A stretch of 64,000 nt of DNA from Entonaema liquescens. Its lineage: Eukaryota > Ascomycota > Sordariomycetes > Xylariales > Xylariaceae. The notes under the pieces are model-generated. The model did no database searches. It had not been told where the DNA came from and saw nothing but the letters and a program-made list of their open reading frames with translations. Location of the stretch: NCBI GenBank assembly GCA_902805475.1, contig CADCSX010000005.1:2429501-2493500 (forward strand), written 5' to 3'. Within the stretch, counting starts at the first letter, position 1. The number at the start of each line of letters is the position of its first letter. The position numbers and the translations under genes were made by a program. Shown one piece after another: positions 24,031 to 35,394 of this stretch.

Positions 24031-24835
24031 TCACTCGGCCGCACCATCAACCTCCTTCTCCTTAGCGGCCTCGCCATTGGGGGATTTCGCTTCTTCTACC
24101 GGCTTCTCCGCAGGTTCCTCGTCAGCAGGCTCCTTCACATCCGTTTCCTCGTTTTGAGCAACTAGCTTCTTGACGGCATCAACCGTCGCAGCAGGCCCGC
24201 CAGGCTCGGCGATGAGAACCTTGCCGTTCTTATCAACGGCAAAGACACCGCGAGTGATACCCTTAGGGGCCTTCTTAAAACCAATGGCTTCAATTAATCC
24301 GAAGCTGGTGTCGCAGAGAAGTGGGTAAGGTAAGTTCTGCTTGGTTTTGAACGTGGTGTTGGCTTTGGGCGAGTCAGCCGAGAGACCGTAGATGGCGAGG
24401 CCACCCTTGGTCAAAGGTTCGTAAGAGTCTCTGAAGAGACAAGCTTGGTTGGTACCTGTATATCAGGTCAGATATGGCTAGCGCTATTTACAGTGACTAC
24501 GCGGAATGAAGCTTACAGCCTGGTGTGGAGGCCTTTGGATATGTGAAAATCACCACTCCGGATTTACTCTCATCCACGAGGTCCTTTAAGGTAGTCTTTT
24601 TACCATCATTGGTTTCGAGCCCACCACCAAAGCCGTCGAGGGTGATGGTGTCACCAACTACGGGTTTAACGGGCTTGGACGAGCCATTGGCATCGGCAGA
24701 TTTGGTGGACTTGGCAGGTTTGGCCTTGACGGCCTCTTTAACCTTGGAGGCTGCCTTTGAAACCTTGGATTGCTTCTTGACTGGTGGCTCCGGAGCCGGC
24801 GCAGGAGCTTTGCGCTTGCGAAGCTCGACGGGCAT
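24031..24835 (-). CDS. dot5: DOT5/BCP-type nuclear peroxiredoxin
   Basis: Thiol peroxidase that reduces peroxides using thioredoxin; the yeast homologue DOT5 is nuclear. Exons are 24835-24517 and 24455-24031, joined inside the catalytic Cys codon (GGC-T / GT-ACC), giving 247 residues. Residues 1-62 are Lys/Ala/Pro-rich with basic clusters (RKRK, KKQSK) that suit nuclear localisation and chromatin association. The peroxidatic Cys is about residue 107 in ASTPGCTNQAC, and the second Cys five residues later (about 112) is the resolving Cys of the atypical 2-Cys BCP/PrxQ class. GLSADSPKAN and LPYPLLCD are typical family blocks. The C-terminus is an acidic Glu/Lys/Pro-rich tail longer than in bacterial BCP. 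The frame is intact. Confidence 0.92.
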
Positions 24836-26123
24836 GATGTTGGACTTGGTGAGCTAAATAATCAAATAAATGCAACGCAGGACGAAAAAAGGGTATCTAG
24901 GTGTAATCGCTAGTTGAGGGCGACCGCGCAAGAGGGATTTGAAGAAGGTTTGAGTGAAGTTTGATGAAGAAAGGATGGAAAACGAGAAGGAGAGGTAGTC
25001 AGGTTGAGGTCGTAGAGGTCGCAGGTAAACAGGAGGTTGCGACGAGATTCGGCCAATGAAAGGGAACCATTGCGACAGCTTTCCCTAGGAGGGCAGGGGT
25101 GCAAGATAGTTGTGTCACAGGGATATCAGGACGCCGACAATTTAAAATCCATTGCTAATGGCGAGGCTAACGTGATCAAGCCAATTCCTGTAGAGTTCCA
25201 GCGCATGTCGGGGGGTGTTATGTGTGTATGGTGTATGGTGGTCTGGGTGTGTGGCAGAGGCCCGCGGACGGAAAATAAAGCTGAAGGGGGCGAGGGGGAA
25301 GAGAGGTACCCCCCCTAACAAAAGAAGCTTGCATAACATATACGGAATTGTTACTCGCGACAAGGTGGTAGATCGGTAGGTGGTCTGGGCTACCCAGGTA
25401 TTAAGAGAAAGACCTAGCTATCACTACGGTAACTTCCAGAGTTATTTACCCCCTCAAGCGTACCTCCTAAACCCTACCTAACCTAAAAATGAAGAAATAC
25501 GGTACTTGATATTTTAGCGGGCTTATTAATTGATGCAGAGTTGAACCGTAAAGAGATGATATGGGGAAAGCATAGTAAAACGTGCATAGCGGAAGGAAAC
25601 CCCATCTTTAGCGCAAAGCTAACCTTTTGAGTTCAGTGCCCAAAAACCAGAAAGGGGAAAACTTGGCAGCGGTTGCTAATTGACCGTTTTGACCTTCCAG
25701 GCCATCGCACCATTTTTCCTATTTCCGCACGGACGGCGGCGATTAATAGGTACGAGTCAAAAACATTTCCGAATATTTCTCTTTATGCAGTTTGAATCCG
25801 TACTTCTACAGTTCATTCTCTGCTTGTGACCAGTGACCAGTGACCAGTGAGGACTTTTAGCGATGCAGATAATCCGATGTCAACATATGAGCTCACGATA
25901 AAAAGAAAATGCTTTTTAAACCTCATTGGTCACGATGGATGGATGAGAGCTGCAACAAGACTCGCCAAGCTACCAATGATTGTCTCTTTCACTGAGTACG
26001 CGATGGACAGTATCCATCATATATCATGATTTGGCTACGCCATACCACATCCCAATACCGAGGCCATTAGACAGCACATTTTGACAATAAATACCAGGAT
26101 TCTCCTCGTACATTACAGAGAAG
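24836..26123. other. Intergenic region between the peroxiredoxin and tannase genes
   Basis: This is the shared upstream region of two divergent genes. It contains a 7-base tandem (gtgacca, three and a half copies) at 25826-25850. Short frames at 25037-25318 and 25847-26029 lack recognisable features. No RNA gene was seen. Confidence 0.45.
25826..25850. repeat. Seven-base tandem (gtgacca, 3.5 copies)
   Basis: Three perfect copies of gtgacca plus gtga, about 275 bases 5' of the proposed tannase start. It could be a repeated regulatory site, since its position is promoter-proximal. Confidence 0.75.
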
Positions 26124-28158
26124 ATGAAAGGTATGTTAAGAATACGATACTCATTAATCGGGTTCCTGATTTTATGCTTCCCGCATATCCTAGGATTTTC
26201 AAGTCGAAAGGGAGGTGCAATTTATAAAACAGTCGATCCAATTAAGACAATATTGGCTACTGTCATATCAATTCTACCCAGCGAAAAGAACAAAGATACA
26301 CTGGGTCGGCATGATCCCAGATGCCTAACATCTGCCGACTCAATATCCACTGCCGGTTAAGATGTCGGGAGGTTTATCGAGGATCGTAGAATACAATCGT
26401 ATTCCGATGTTCCCTATGATGTTTCTACAACCTACATTTTTACGACTTTACATCCCACAGGCGTAGACGCACAGGTACAATGTCTAGTTGTAATTCATTA
26501 ACTATCAGCCAGCCTTTTCTTGAGAATGCCGTTGTTGTGTCTCTATCCGCACAACTAGTAACCAATTACAGCCTCCATGTCACGCCTATTCTCTATCCCA
26601 ATCATGCTGGCCTAGAGGTCAATAATGTTACTTTCTGCAATATCACCCTCTCTTATACTCATGAGCAACAACACGATCTTGTAAGCGTGGAAACATGGCT
26701 ACCGGTTGATTCTTGGAATGGCCGTCTTCTAGCTGCTGGGGCGGGGGGTGGCCTCGGTCCTGGACGATTCTACCTAAGCTACGGCAATATGGCTGGTGCA
26801 ATTGCTGAAGGATATGCTACTACTAGCACAGATGCTGGAATCGCGAATCCTTTGGATCCGTACTCGTGGGTGTTGAATAACCCCGGTGAGATCAATGAAG
26901 TTTTGATCAGGCATTGGGGTGGTGATATTTTAAATGAAATGGTATTCAATCAAAATGGGATCCAATATCAATACCCTAATGCTGTTCCTAGGCAATTGTC
27001 GCAAAGAGCGTTATCCGTGACTTTTATGGCAGACCATCAGAGTACTCCTATTTCAATGGTTGCTCTCAGGGGGGTCGCCAGGGCTTCGAATTAGCTCGGA
27101 ATTATCCTACCGCATACGACGGCATCGCAGCATCAGCACCAGCAATTCACTGGGCCCAGTGGGCTCCCGCAATGTACTGGCCGCAGATGTTAATGAATAC
27201 CATGGGTGAATATCCGCACAATTGTGAGCTGGATTTCCTTACTTCCCTCGCGGTGCAGGAATGTGACGGTCACGACGAGGTAGCGGACGGTATCATATCA
27301 AACCCTAAAGCATGTGCATTCGATCCGTTCCGTTATGTTGGGACAGAATTTACCTGCCTGCCTGAGCGCAAATCCATGAACCTGAGCAGAGCTGCTGCAG
27401 TCATTGCAAATGCTAGTTGGTCGGGCCCATCCGACTCCAACGGGAACTTCATCTGGTATGGGCTTAACCACGGTACTGACCTCAGTGGCGTCGTAAGCGG
27501 CACCGGCATTGCAGCGACAGTATGCAATGGAAATATCTGTCAGGGTAATCCCATACTTCTCGCGTACCAGTGGATCCAGCTGTTCGTTGAAAACGATCCG
27601 GATTACAATTATACTGCTATAACCCAACAGGATTACGATGAAATAATGCGTAAGTCCAGGACAGAATACGATCCTATTGTCGCAAGTAGCGACCCAGATC
27701 TTACCAAGTTCCATAAATCTGGCGGGAAATTAATGACGTATCATGGATTGGTACGTAAACAACTTACCTGGCCTTTTATTCCTCTCTTATATATTCGCTA
27801 CTTAATTAACCATTATATATGGGATATTTAGTATGACCAAGTGACACCGATACAAGCCACTGAGCAGTATTATGACAATATAAAAGCGTTTGTGCCCGAA
27901 GTTCAACGGTTCAATCGCTTTTACGAGGTCCCTGGCCTTCCTCATTGCTTTGGTAACGGGCAGCCGACGACTGTCTTTGACGCACTACGAGCATGGGTAG
28001 AGAATGGAACTGTACCCGGCTCATTGCACACGGTTCTAACAGACGCCTATGGGAGAAAAAGGCACCAGATCCTATGTCCTTATCCTGAGAGGGCCATCTA
28101 TGAAGAAGAGTGCAGAGATCCTGCAAACGTTTCTTGCTTCACTTGCGCGGTTGTTTAA
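26124..28158 (+). CDS. Secreted tannase/feruloyl esterase family protein, frame broken by one base
   Basis: Extracellular esterase of the tannase family (PF07519), acting on phenolic esters such as gallates or plant cell-wall ferulates. The core exons are 26475-27750 and 27832-28158. Catalytic features form the CS-D-HC triad of this family: NGCSQGGRQG (nucleophile Ser beside Cys), the Asp of HGL-YDQ formed across the intron, and the His of GLPHCFG. Many Asn-X-Ser/Thr sites (NYS, NVT, NIT, NAS, NYT) fit a secreted glycoprotein. The frame shifts at a TTTT run (27022-27025); five T restore VTFYGRPSEYSYFNGCSQGG and make the exon fit its splice phases. The proposed first exon (26124-26355, intron 26356-26474) supplies a signal-peptide-like MLRIRYSLIGFLILCFP and an unusual spacer of about 55 residues. 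That 5' end is uncertain; translation could instead start at 26480. Confidence 0.85.
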
Positions 28159-28478
28159 GTGAAGATATTTTTTTCGAGTGTTTTTACTATAAGTTTTTAA
28201 CACTTCATTAACCTAATAAGTCGAGCTTCGTATTAACTTGATTCGATTCTTTATTCTCAATATGGCATTGTAAATAACAGTCTGATATTTGTCTTTTCCA
28301 AACTCCGCCCGCGTGACCTGTTTTCCCTCGATACCTAACACTGATTTTTCCAGCTCCCCAACCGAATCCATCGAAAAGAACATAAGGATAAATAGAGAAA
28401 ACAGCCTATCAGCCTATAACCCTACTTTTAGTTATGAAGCTACCTAGCCTAGCCTCGTATGCGCAATTGGCTTAATTG
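28159..28478. other. Convergent intergenic space between tannase and opsin
   Basis: The 320 AT-rich bases lie between two 3' ends, with T-rich stretches just after the tannase stop. No further element was recognised. Confidence 0.45.
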
Positions 28479-29670
28479 TCATCGAGCGTCCGCCCTTCTC
28501 CTACCTATCTGATTGTCAGTGGTTTTAAGGCATATAGGATATGGGAGACTTACACGAATGGCCCCATCGTGTGAGATACCGCTTGACCAGAAGCCATCAA
28601 CAGCTGGCAATATTTGAGCCATATTGTCGTGTGTTAGCAGCAGCCAAAAACCAAATACTCCCTTTGCGAGGACATCCAGAACGGCATAAGCAATAATCTC
28701 GCCGTCGACATTGACACGGCGAGCACCGTCAGCGATGCCCCATACACTAGAGACGTTAGTGAAAAGTTCAAGTCGGGGAAATAAGGTCGCTCACATGGGA
28801 TACGCAGTCCACAGGAGGAGAGTAAAAAGAGAAATAGCTCCAAAGAAAGCCCTTGTCTTGTTGTCCCTAGCGGTTATCGCATGGCGTCCTTTGTAACCAA
28901 CCTGATAGACGACATTGAGATAAGCGATACAGGCGATGGCATACCACCCCCAGCCTTGAGCCTCATCTCTCGCGAAAGCCGCGAAGAGACCAGTTAATAT
29001 CATAATCACATCCGAAACGATGGCGATAAGAATGCTCGCGCCATTGATTCCGGCAAGGAGACACAAGTCTAGCAAGAGGAGGGGTGTTGTAAGTGACCAC
29101 TGATGACGTTAGTAAGTACTCCTAGTGCCATAAGACTTCAATAGAACGTATAGTACTGACGTCGACATAACGGGCCCAATAGATATCACGATTGACGATT
29201 TCTATGACTGCCCCGTGCTTGGACCTCTCAGATACATAGGGGTGTGATGTTATACCGTCACCCGTAGCCATGGCGTAATAAGACAAGAAACCGAATGTGG
29301 TGACCAAGGCCGTTATTACGTGGAAGAGACGTTTTTGCTAGCCATGATTAACATCTCAATGCTTTTCCCATATCCTGAAGAATGGTCACTCTTACCACAG
29401 GAACTCTCATGGCCATGATATAAAACGCGAGCGAAGATAAGCCCATCAAGACGCAGACAACCCTAGGATAGACCATGTAAGTGGCTATTCGTGATCTCGC
29501 TCTAGTTAGGGAATTTACCATAAGGTCCTATGGCCCACTTCACTTGATGTCTGGTAGTAAACCCGGGGAAGATCTGGGATCACTGTGGGCAACGGCGTGT
29601 GGCTCGTCTTAGGAGGGTGTAGCATAGTAGCTACTCGGGTAGCCTCTGGAATCTCTTTCGGGATGAACAT
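28479..29670 (-). CDS. Microbial (type I) rhodopsin, proton-pump-like fungal opsin
   Basis: Seven-helix retinal protein of 307 residues. Minus-strand exons are 29670-29519, 29462-29396, 29337-29161, 29099-28795, 28746-28554 and 28508-28479; all junctions keep frame with GT-AG ends. Helix C reads RYVDWSLTTPLLLLDL. Asp132 matches the Schiff-base proton acceptor and Asp143, eleven residues on, the proton donor (Asp85 and Asp96 of bacteriorhodopsin). Lys262 in LDVLAKGVFGFW of helix G is the retinal attachment site. FLSYYAMATG and WGIADGARRVNVDGEIIAY are also typical of fungal opsins. Having both carboxylates points to a CarO/LR-like green-light proton pump rather than a NOP-1-like sensory form; activity is inferred. 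No carotenoid genes are adjacent, so retinal must be made from loci elsewhere. I start at ATG 29670; an in-frame ATG also occurs 16 codons further in. Confidence 0.93.
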
Positions 29671-30485
29671 GATGATATCAAGACTGCCTAAGCTCTCGGA
29701 ATCCAATACTTCAGACCGGAAGACTTGGAACTTGAGTCGGTAAATCGGAACAGCTGTCGTAGTTGATGGATATGGGAGGAAGAGCAAAACGTACGAAGGA
29801 GATTATACAATGTAGAATTGTTCAACCAAGGCTCGTCATTTAAAACATTATGAATAGGAGGCGAAGAATGGTGTCGTCACTCTTAGTAGGTGGTGTAGGA
29901 ACCAACCAATAAGATTTTAACAACATACTTGAATTAGGTATTCAACTGCATTTTTACCAAGCCGTAAACCTTGTAATAGTCCTACAACCGATTTCTGCCA
30001 CAATACAAGAATTCCCTTAAGGTTATATACTTACCCAAGGTATTCTTCCGTGACTAAGAGGGGTAGTTCGATTATATTCCTTCCACGGCTGCTGTGTGCG
30101 TGACTGAAATTAAATAAAATGTACCTAGACATACATATCAACAGACTACATAATAGAAGACTATAGCGAAGAGCCCTCTTACTCGGCCATAGCCTCCTTA
30201 ACTAGCAGGTTTGTTGTTCTGGAAATCAAATTCTAAAAGTCAAGATGATGGTACGAATAGCGGCGGTTTAGACTTGGAGTCATATATCATCTGCTTAACA
30301 TTCTAAGTTGAAATCTTGGAATCGAATACAATTATAAGATGATATTGAGATTTAAACTTGAATAGTATAGACTGACACTTGTTATATAAAATTGGACTTT
30401 AAAGCCAACACGTCTGAAACTAAAACTATTACTAGTTATTACTATTTTGATTTTCGAAGTTATTCGGCAAGTACCCAATGAACAT

Positions 30486-30530
30486 ACCTAGGTATGTACC
30501 TAGGTATGTACCTAGGTATGTACCTAGGTA
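30486..30530. repeat. 12-base tandem repeat (acctaggtatgt, 3.75 copies)
   Basis: Three perfect copies of acctaggtatgt are followed by a partial copy. Each unit contains the palindrome TACCTAGGTA, which also occurs singly at many intergenic places in this window. Confidence 0.85.
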
Positions 30531-30675
30531 AGTAAGCGTAAACGTAGGTGGAAGGACGGAGGTAGCTTGTTGAGGCTGCCCCGCCCCCAGAAAATGGAAC
30601 AAAAGCTAAAGTAAGACCCTTACAGGGCAAAACATGGATCGTCCATGCCCCGCTGAGCCGCGCTGGACTGGGACT

Positions 30676-30702
30676 AGATTAGGTACTTTGGGTACCTAAT
30701 CT
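30676..30702. repeat. Hairpin with 11-base perfect arms
   Basis: Arms are AGATTAGGTAC (30676-30686) and GTACCTAATCT (30692-30702), with loop TTTGG. It lies about 300 bases upstream of the CSN3 start codon. It could be a regulatory site or a footprint of the dispersed GGTACC/CCTAGG words. Confidence 0.65.
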
Positions 30703-30996
30703 CACCACCTTCCACGTTTAATTCAATTATTAACAACGCCATACTATGCAGATGCCTTTCTCTTTCTACCCCACCAAAGACAAGGCAGCTACTTCGTAGC
30801 TTCCCGTAGAAGCTCAAGCCTCACCTTCATCCCACCCCCACGTTGATCAAGTATTAACAACCGACAAGTCAAAACGTACACTTGATTAATCACAGCAAAA
30901 TTAACAAAAATTTATTCAAGTCAGGTGTCGACAATATTGAAACATCTAGGAATACAATACGTATTATCCTTCTACTCGCCTTGAGCGCCCATCATC

Positions 30997-32514
30997 ATGG
31001 AGCAACTCGCCGCGACGCTCTTGGCTTTCCCCGAATCCAACAATTTCAGCCTGGCTGACAACCTCACTTTTGATACCGCCGCGAAGCACCATGTTAGCAA
31101 ACTCTCAAAGATACTCAAAGATCACAATGCGTTACTAGTGGAAAACGGTCATAGGCTCATAAACCTACTTGACCCGGCCGTGAACACCTTATCATATATC
31201 GCCGTCCTTCATAGCCTCCTTTCTGCCCCAGATTCAGCTATTCCTCGCCCTGTTTTTCTCGAGAGCTTCGTGCGCTTTTGTATAATTTCGATGCGCGCCA
31301 AGCCCGGTATGCCAGAGGCCACTTGCATGACATTCTGATTGCTGCTGGAAATGGCCAATATCTGCCAGTAAGCTCTCACGCCTCATCCCTACATACTTTG
31401 ATATAAGCTAACCGGATTCCCTAGCCTTCGGTTGCCGTTGGTGCTCTTGCAACAGCTATCCTGCGACTCGACCCGACCGGAAGCATGCTCACCGTGTCCC
31501 ATCTGAACCTTGTCAAACTTGCCTACCAAACCGACAACATTGCACCAGCCCTCCCGGTACTCGACAAAATATCGTATACTTCCCTGGCATGGCCAGCTAC
31601 GGCGAGCCTAAATTCCTCTGCGACCTATCCCTACCACCTCCAGCCTACCTCTCCAGAGAAACAGGACTTGCTACCTTGAGAACTGCTCTGGTCTTAGAGT
31701 ACGATGTGATCCGCGGGCTGTCATACTGTGCCTTAAGAGATTGGGCGAAGGCCTACGGCGCTTTCGACAGGGTCGTCACGTACCCCACGCGCGAAGGAGG
31801 CGTAAGCAAGATTATGGTAGAGGCCTATAAAAGTGGGTGTTGGTTAGCTTGCTCTCTACGGGGAAGCTTTCAGAACCCGCGTCATACACGGGAGTCGCGG
31901 CGAACAAGCTGTATGGAAATCTCGGAAAGCCATACACGGCGCTTGCAGTGTTGTTTGTAGCCGATAATGCCGAAGCACTAAAGGCCGAGGTCGAAAAGAA
32001 CACGCAGGTATGGCTAGAAGATGGAAATACCGGGTTAGTCCAGGAAGTCCTTGCGGCGTATCAGAAGTGGCAGGTTCTGGGGCTAGAGCAGATCTACTCT
32101 AAGATCTCGCTCTCCGAGATCCGTAAACAAACTACAAGTGCGGAGACGGGACAGGCGCTTCAGAAAGACGAGGACGTAGAGACACTTGTCCAGAACATGA
32201 TAATATCCGGTATGTTGAACGGCGTGGTTGAGAAGAACGATGATGGTACGGCTTTCCTTACCTTCTTATCCTCATCTACGCAACTCTCAGAGAAAGACTT
32301 CGCCAAGGAGCTCGCTGGAACGGCAGCACGATTGAAAGAATTACAGCCCATTTTCAAGACGACAAAGGAGCGCCTAGGTACTAGCAAGGAGTATATCAAG
32401 CATATAACCAAGGAGAAAACTCGAGCCGATAAAAATGAACCGGACCCGACACTCGCATTTGATGCCCACGTGGATGATGAGGATTTAATGGGCGGCGTAG
32501 TGGCTACAGGCTGA
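30997..32514 (+). CDS. csn3: COP9 signalosome subunit 3 (PCI domain), frame broken at three sites
   Basis: Subunit of the nuclear COP9 signalosome, which removes NEDD8 from cullins and in fungi links light, development and secondary metabolism. Exons are 30997-31367 and 31425-32514 (intron donor CCA-GTAAGC, acceptor CCTAG). Family blocks include NFDARQARYARGHLHDIL, ALRDWAKAYGAFDRVVTYPT and the C-terminal PCI winged helix (SLSEIRKQT ... VQNMIISGMLNGVV). As given, the frame breaks three times: at TTTT 31276-31279, AAAA 31566-31569 and AAAA 31829-31832. One extra base in each run makes exon 1 372 and exon 2 1092 bases, both exact codon multiples, for a 487-residue protein of family length. Three losses of one kind in one gene suggest a consensus error rather than gradual decay. 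Confidence 0.9.
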
Positions 32515-33289
32515 GCGAGGCCTAGATACTTCTCACCACCCATTCGACCAGTCCTCCAGAACCGGAGTCCGGACAGATACTTAACGAGTCTCCGCACTTT
32601 TTTAAAGGCCAAATCTTCAACCCTTGGACAGGTAGAGGAGGGCCGCTGAGCTGGTTTGGAGAGGGACTGAAACCCGACATGTCACGATTGCACGTTGTTA
32701 TGCGGCGGCGTTTAGAGGACAGACATTTGCATCTGCAGGCAGCGGTGCCCATGGATATGGCTTTGAATGCCATTTAGCTAGAGACTGACGACAGCAATGG
32801 ATCCGTCAGATCTCTCAGCTTGTTTAGACGCCAGCAAAATTAAGAATAAAGGCACTGATATCCCATTTACTATTGATCCTTCATTACCATTCTGTGTCGT
32901 AAGCCCATTTTTCTCGTAGCATACAACTTGAATGTGGCCCTCGCTCGATTAGTTTTTTCCCAGCCATTACAGTATTGACAGTATTTTGTCCTAGATGCCA
33001 TATCTGCAACGAATCCATGCAACTCAGGCGCAATAATGAGACACCTGACCCTAGGGGTTCGTCTCGAGCCATGTGAGGCGAGTAAGCTTAGAGATTTAAA
33101 TACCAAATAGCATCGCGTCTCATCAGGGGCTCTATGGGCCTCACAATCCCCCCCTGCTATGAATTATTCTGGTGGCGCATCAGCTCGATAATACGAGCTG
33201 CCTGATCCTCGTGTTCCATCGATTCCACGCTATTCTGGCAAGCGTCCGGTAACATACCTGCGCGTTAAATGATGGGTCGAGAGCTACGA
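32515..33289. other. Convergent intergenic space between CSN3 and RPA1
   Basis: Holds the 3' ends of two converging genes. Short frames on both strands (up to 83 codons) have no motif. No structural RNA was recognised. Confidence 0.45.
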
Positions 33290-35394
33290 TCACGAGCTAA
33301 TGCCAAACTGCTTGATCATGTCGGATAGCTTCAGGGCCTCGGCTCGGAAGTCTATCTGACTGGCACCCTGTACCTGGTAGCGTACTCTGTAAATCTCATT
33401 AGCGACCACATCGTTAGACAATCATAGGGGAGTTAGTGATAAATCACGTACCGCGAGTTGTCGCCGTATGTCTCTGTCTTAGCCCGGCATTTGAAATTAA
33501 GCTTAGTACAGTTAGCAGCTTCGAATATGCCAGGAAATCGGTCTTCATCGTTCTCCTTGATCTCCATCAACTCGTTGGCCGTCATGCCCATGATGACGCG
33601 CCCAACATCGTCAAAGCATGATAGCCAGAGCTGACCGGTGTGATCGTTTACATTTACACTCATGATGTATCTGTATTGTGGTCGCGGGTGGGCAATATCA
33701 CACTTCTCACACCGCCACGTACCATCACCTTGGTCGATTACCTTCTTGTTGCACCCCTCGCTGCTACACGCAGGGTATGCGAAGTTGTCCTGCTTGATAT
33801 AGACGATTGTAGCCTTCAAGCTGAAGTAGTCGACACCTGCCGTTCCGAGACCCTCATCCTTCACCTGGGAAATGACCTTCGCCTGGTCGCTACGGCCTGT
33901 CGCGGCGCCCATAGACGCCATATTGTTGTGAGTGGCAAAGTTATCAGTACGGCCTTGCGAGTCGTACCAACCCTTTAAACGATGAGCCTCTTCGATGTCG
34001 GGATCAACGCTCATGGTGCCAGACGAGAGAAGAGAAAGAGATCGACCTCCAAAATCAGATACCTTCACCCCCTTGAACGCAATGATCGATTCTGGTTGAG
34101 CGGTAAATGTAGTAGCCGTCTTCCCCCATGTTGTAAGGCGTACAGAGTATTGCGTGTCATCGACCAAAGTTAATTCTCGCTTATCAAACGGCTTGCCGGA
34201 ATTCTTGGAAGTGATAGAAGAGACCTCGCCAACTTCCTTCAGAACACCAATAACATCGACTGTAGCATCCTTTTCTACACGCTGGAGCTCTTCTATGTTG
34301 ACGAAGTTGAAGCGAGCTTGTGGTACGCTAGATTGGTCCTCCGCTTTCTCAATAACCGTATCCCTCTCAAAAGTGAGCTCATAGTCATTAGGGAGATTGG
34401 TGAACTGCTTTTTGGCGAAGGTAATACGACAAGGATTGCTAATATAGTAAACCTTTCCCTCTTGTAATAACTCGTAGAATTGATCACATTGCTCGTTAAA
34501 CCCGGTTGCCCTGATCTCGCCACTTTCGTCGAGAAGATTAACAGAGAACAGTTTACCTTCGCCGGAGGCCTTGTGCCAGGTTTTAATGTCCGATTTCTGG
34601 GTTACACGTGCCTTGATAGTCCACTTGTGTGCATATGGAGAGATCGCTTCAATTGGGTAGATGACATTATTTCCATTGCCACGGGGTGCGGTATTTGTAG
34701 CTCCACCCATGTGTGATGACACAGGTTCTGATTTGACAGGCGCCGAAGACTCCGTCTTTGCGCCGTAGAAATTTGATCCGCCTATGGCTGCATTTGTTGT
34801 ATTCGTATCTTGCGGCTTAGCCTCGAATGCCTGGGGTTCGCCGATTCGGTCGTGGACACCGAGTTCTGTAGCAACGTCAAGCTCGAGGATAATAAGGATG
34901 CTATATAGTGTTAGTTACTATACATTGTAAGCCGGAATAACTTATTTAATGCTCACTTTTTTCCCTTGACTGAATTTGCCTGATACGACTTAATCCTAAC
35001 CAGAGCTCCACGGACGAGAGAACCATCGTGAATTACATGGTTGGCCTCTAATAATTTTATAAGCATAACTATGCCACATTCTCATGATCTAGGTATCAAG
35101 ACGTACGTGTTGCTAACATACACTGAACATAATTGCGTATATCGCTTAAGACAACACGGTAACGTTCAGGTTGTTGACCGGCAGGGCCCTGCTGTGGTGC
35201 AAGGGGTTTAATTTGTAGGCATTGTAGGACGGGAACTGGGAAGAGCTGCCCGACGTGGTCTGGATCATTGAAGATGGCGCTGAAATCGTGGTTAGCATAT
35301 GTATAATTCGTTCAAGAAAAATATCATGGTGGTTACGGGTTACATACTCTAAAGCCCCTTGGGTAATGGATTGTTGCGCTGCTGCTGCCGACAT
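33290..35394 (-). CDS. rfa1: Replication protein A 70 kDa subunit (RPA1/Rfa1)
   Basis: Large subunit of the single-strand DNA-binding heterotrimer used in replication, recombination and repair. Five exons (35394-35348, 35279-35107, 35047-34957, 34900-33452, 33386-33290) give 618 residues, the usual length. The N-terminal OB fold contains RYRVVLSDIRNYVQCMLATQANHVIHDG and GKNILIILELDV. A Ser/Lys/Pro linker follows, then DNA-binding domain A (ISPYAHKWTIKARVTQKSDIKTW), domain B (FNFVNIEELQ ... SKNSGKPFDKRELTLVDD) and domain C. Domain C includes a zinc ribbon with spacing CSSEGC-x13-CEKC at about residues 480-505. The last exon adds VRYQVQGASQIDFRAEALKLSDMIKQFGI. All splice phases fit and no frame break is seen, despite a run of six A. 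Confidence 0.96.

Larger units (their letters stand above)
29671..30996. other. Divergent intergenic region between opsin and CSN3
   Basis: Contains both promoters. Notable are a 12-base tandem repeat at 30486-30530 and a hairpin at 30676-30702, listed separately. The stretch at 29820-30480 is AT-rich. No coding frame is convincing. Confidence 0.5.

Noticed and set aside
33640..33978. 112-codon plus-strand frame
   Set aside because: It is antisense to the conserved zinc-ribbon domain of RPA1.
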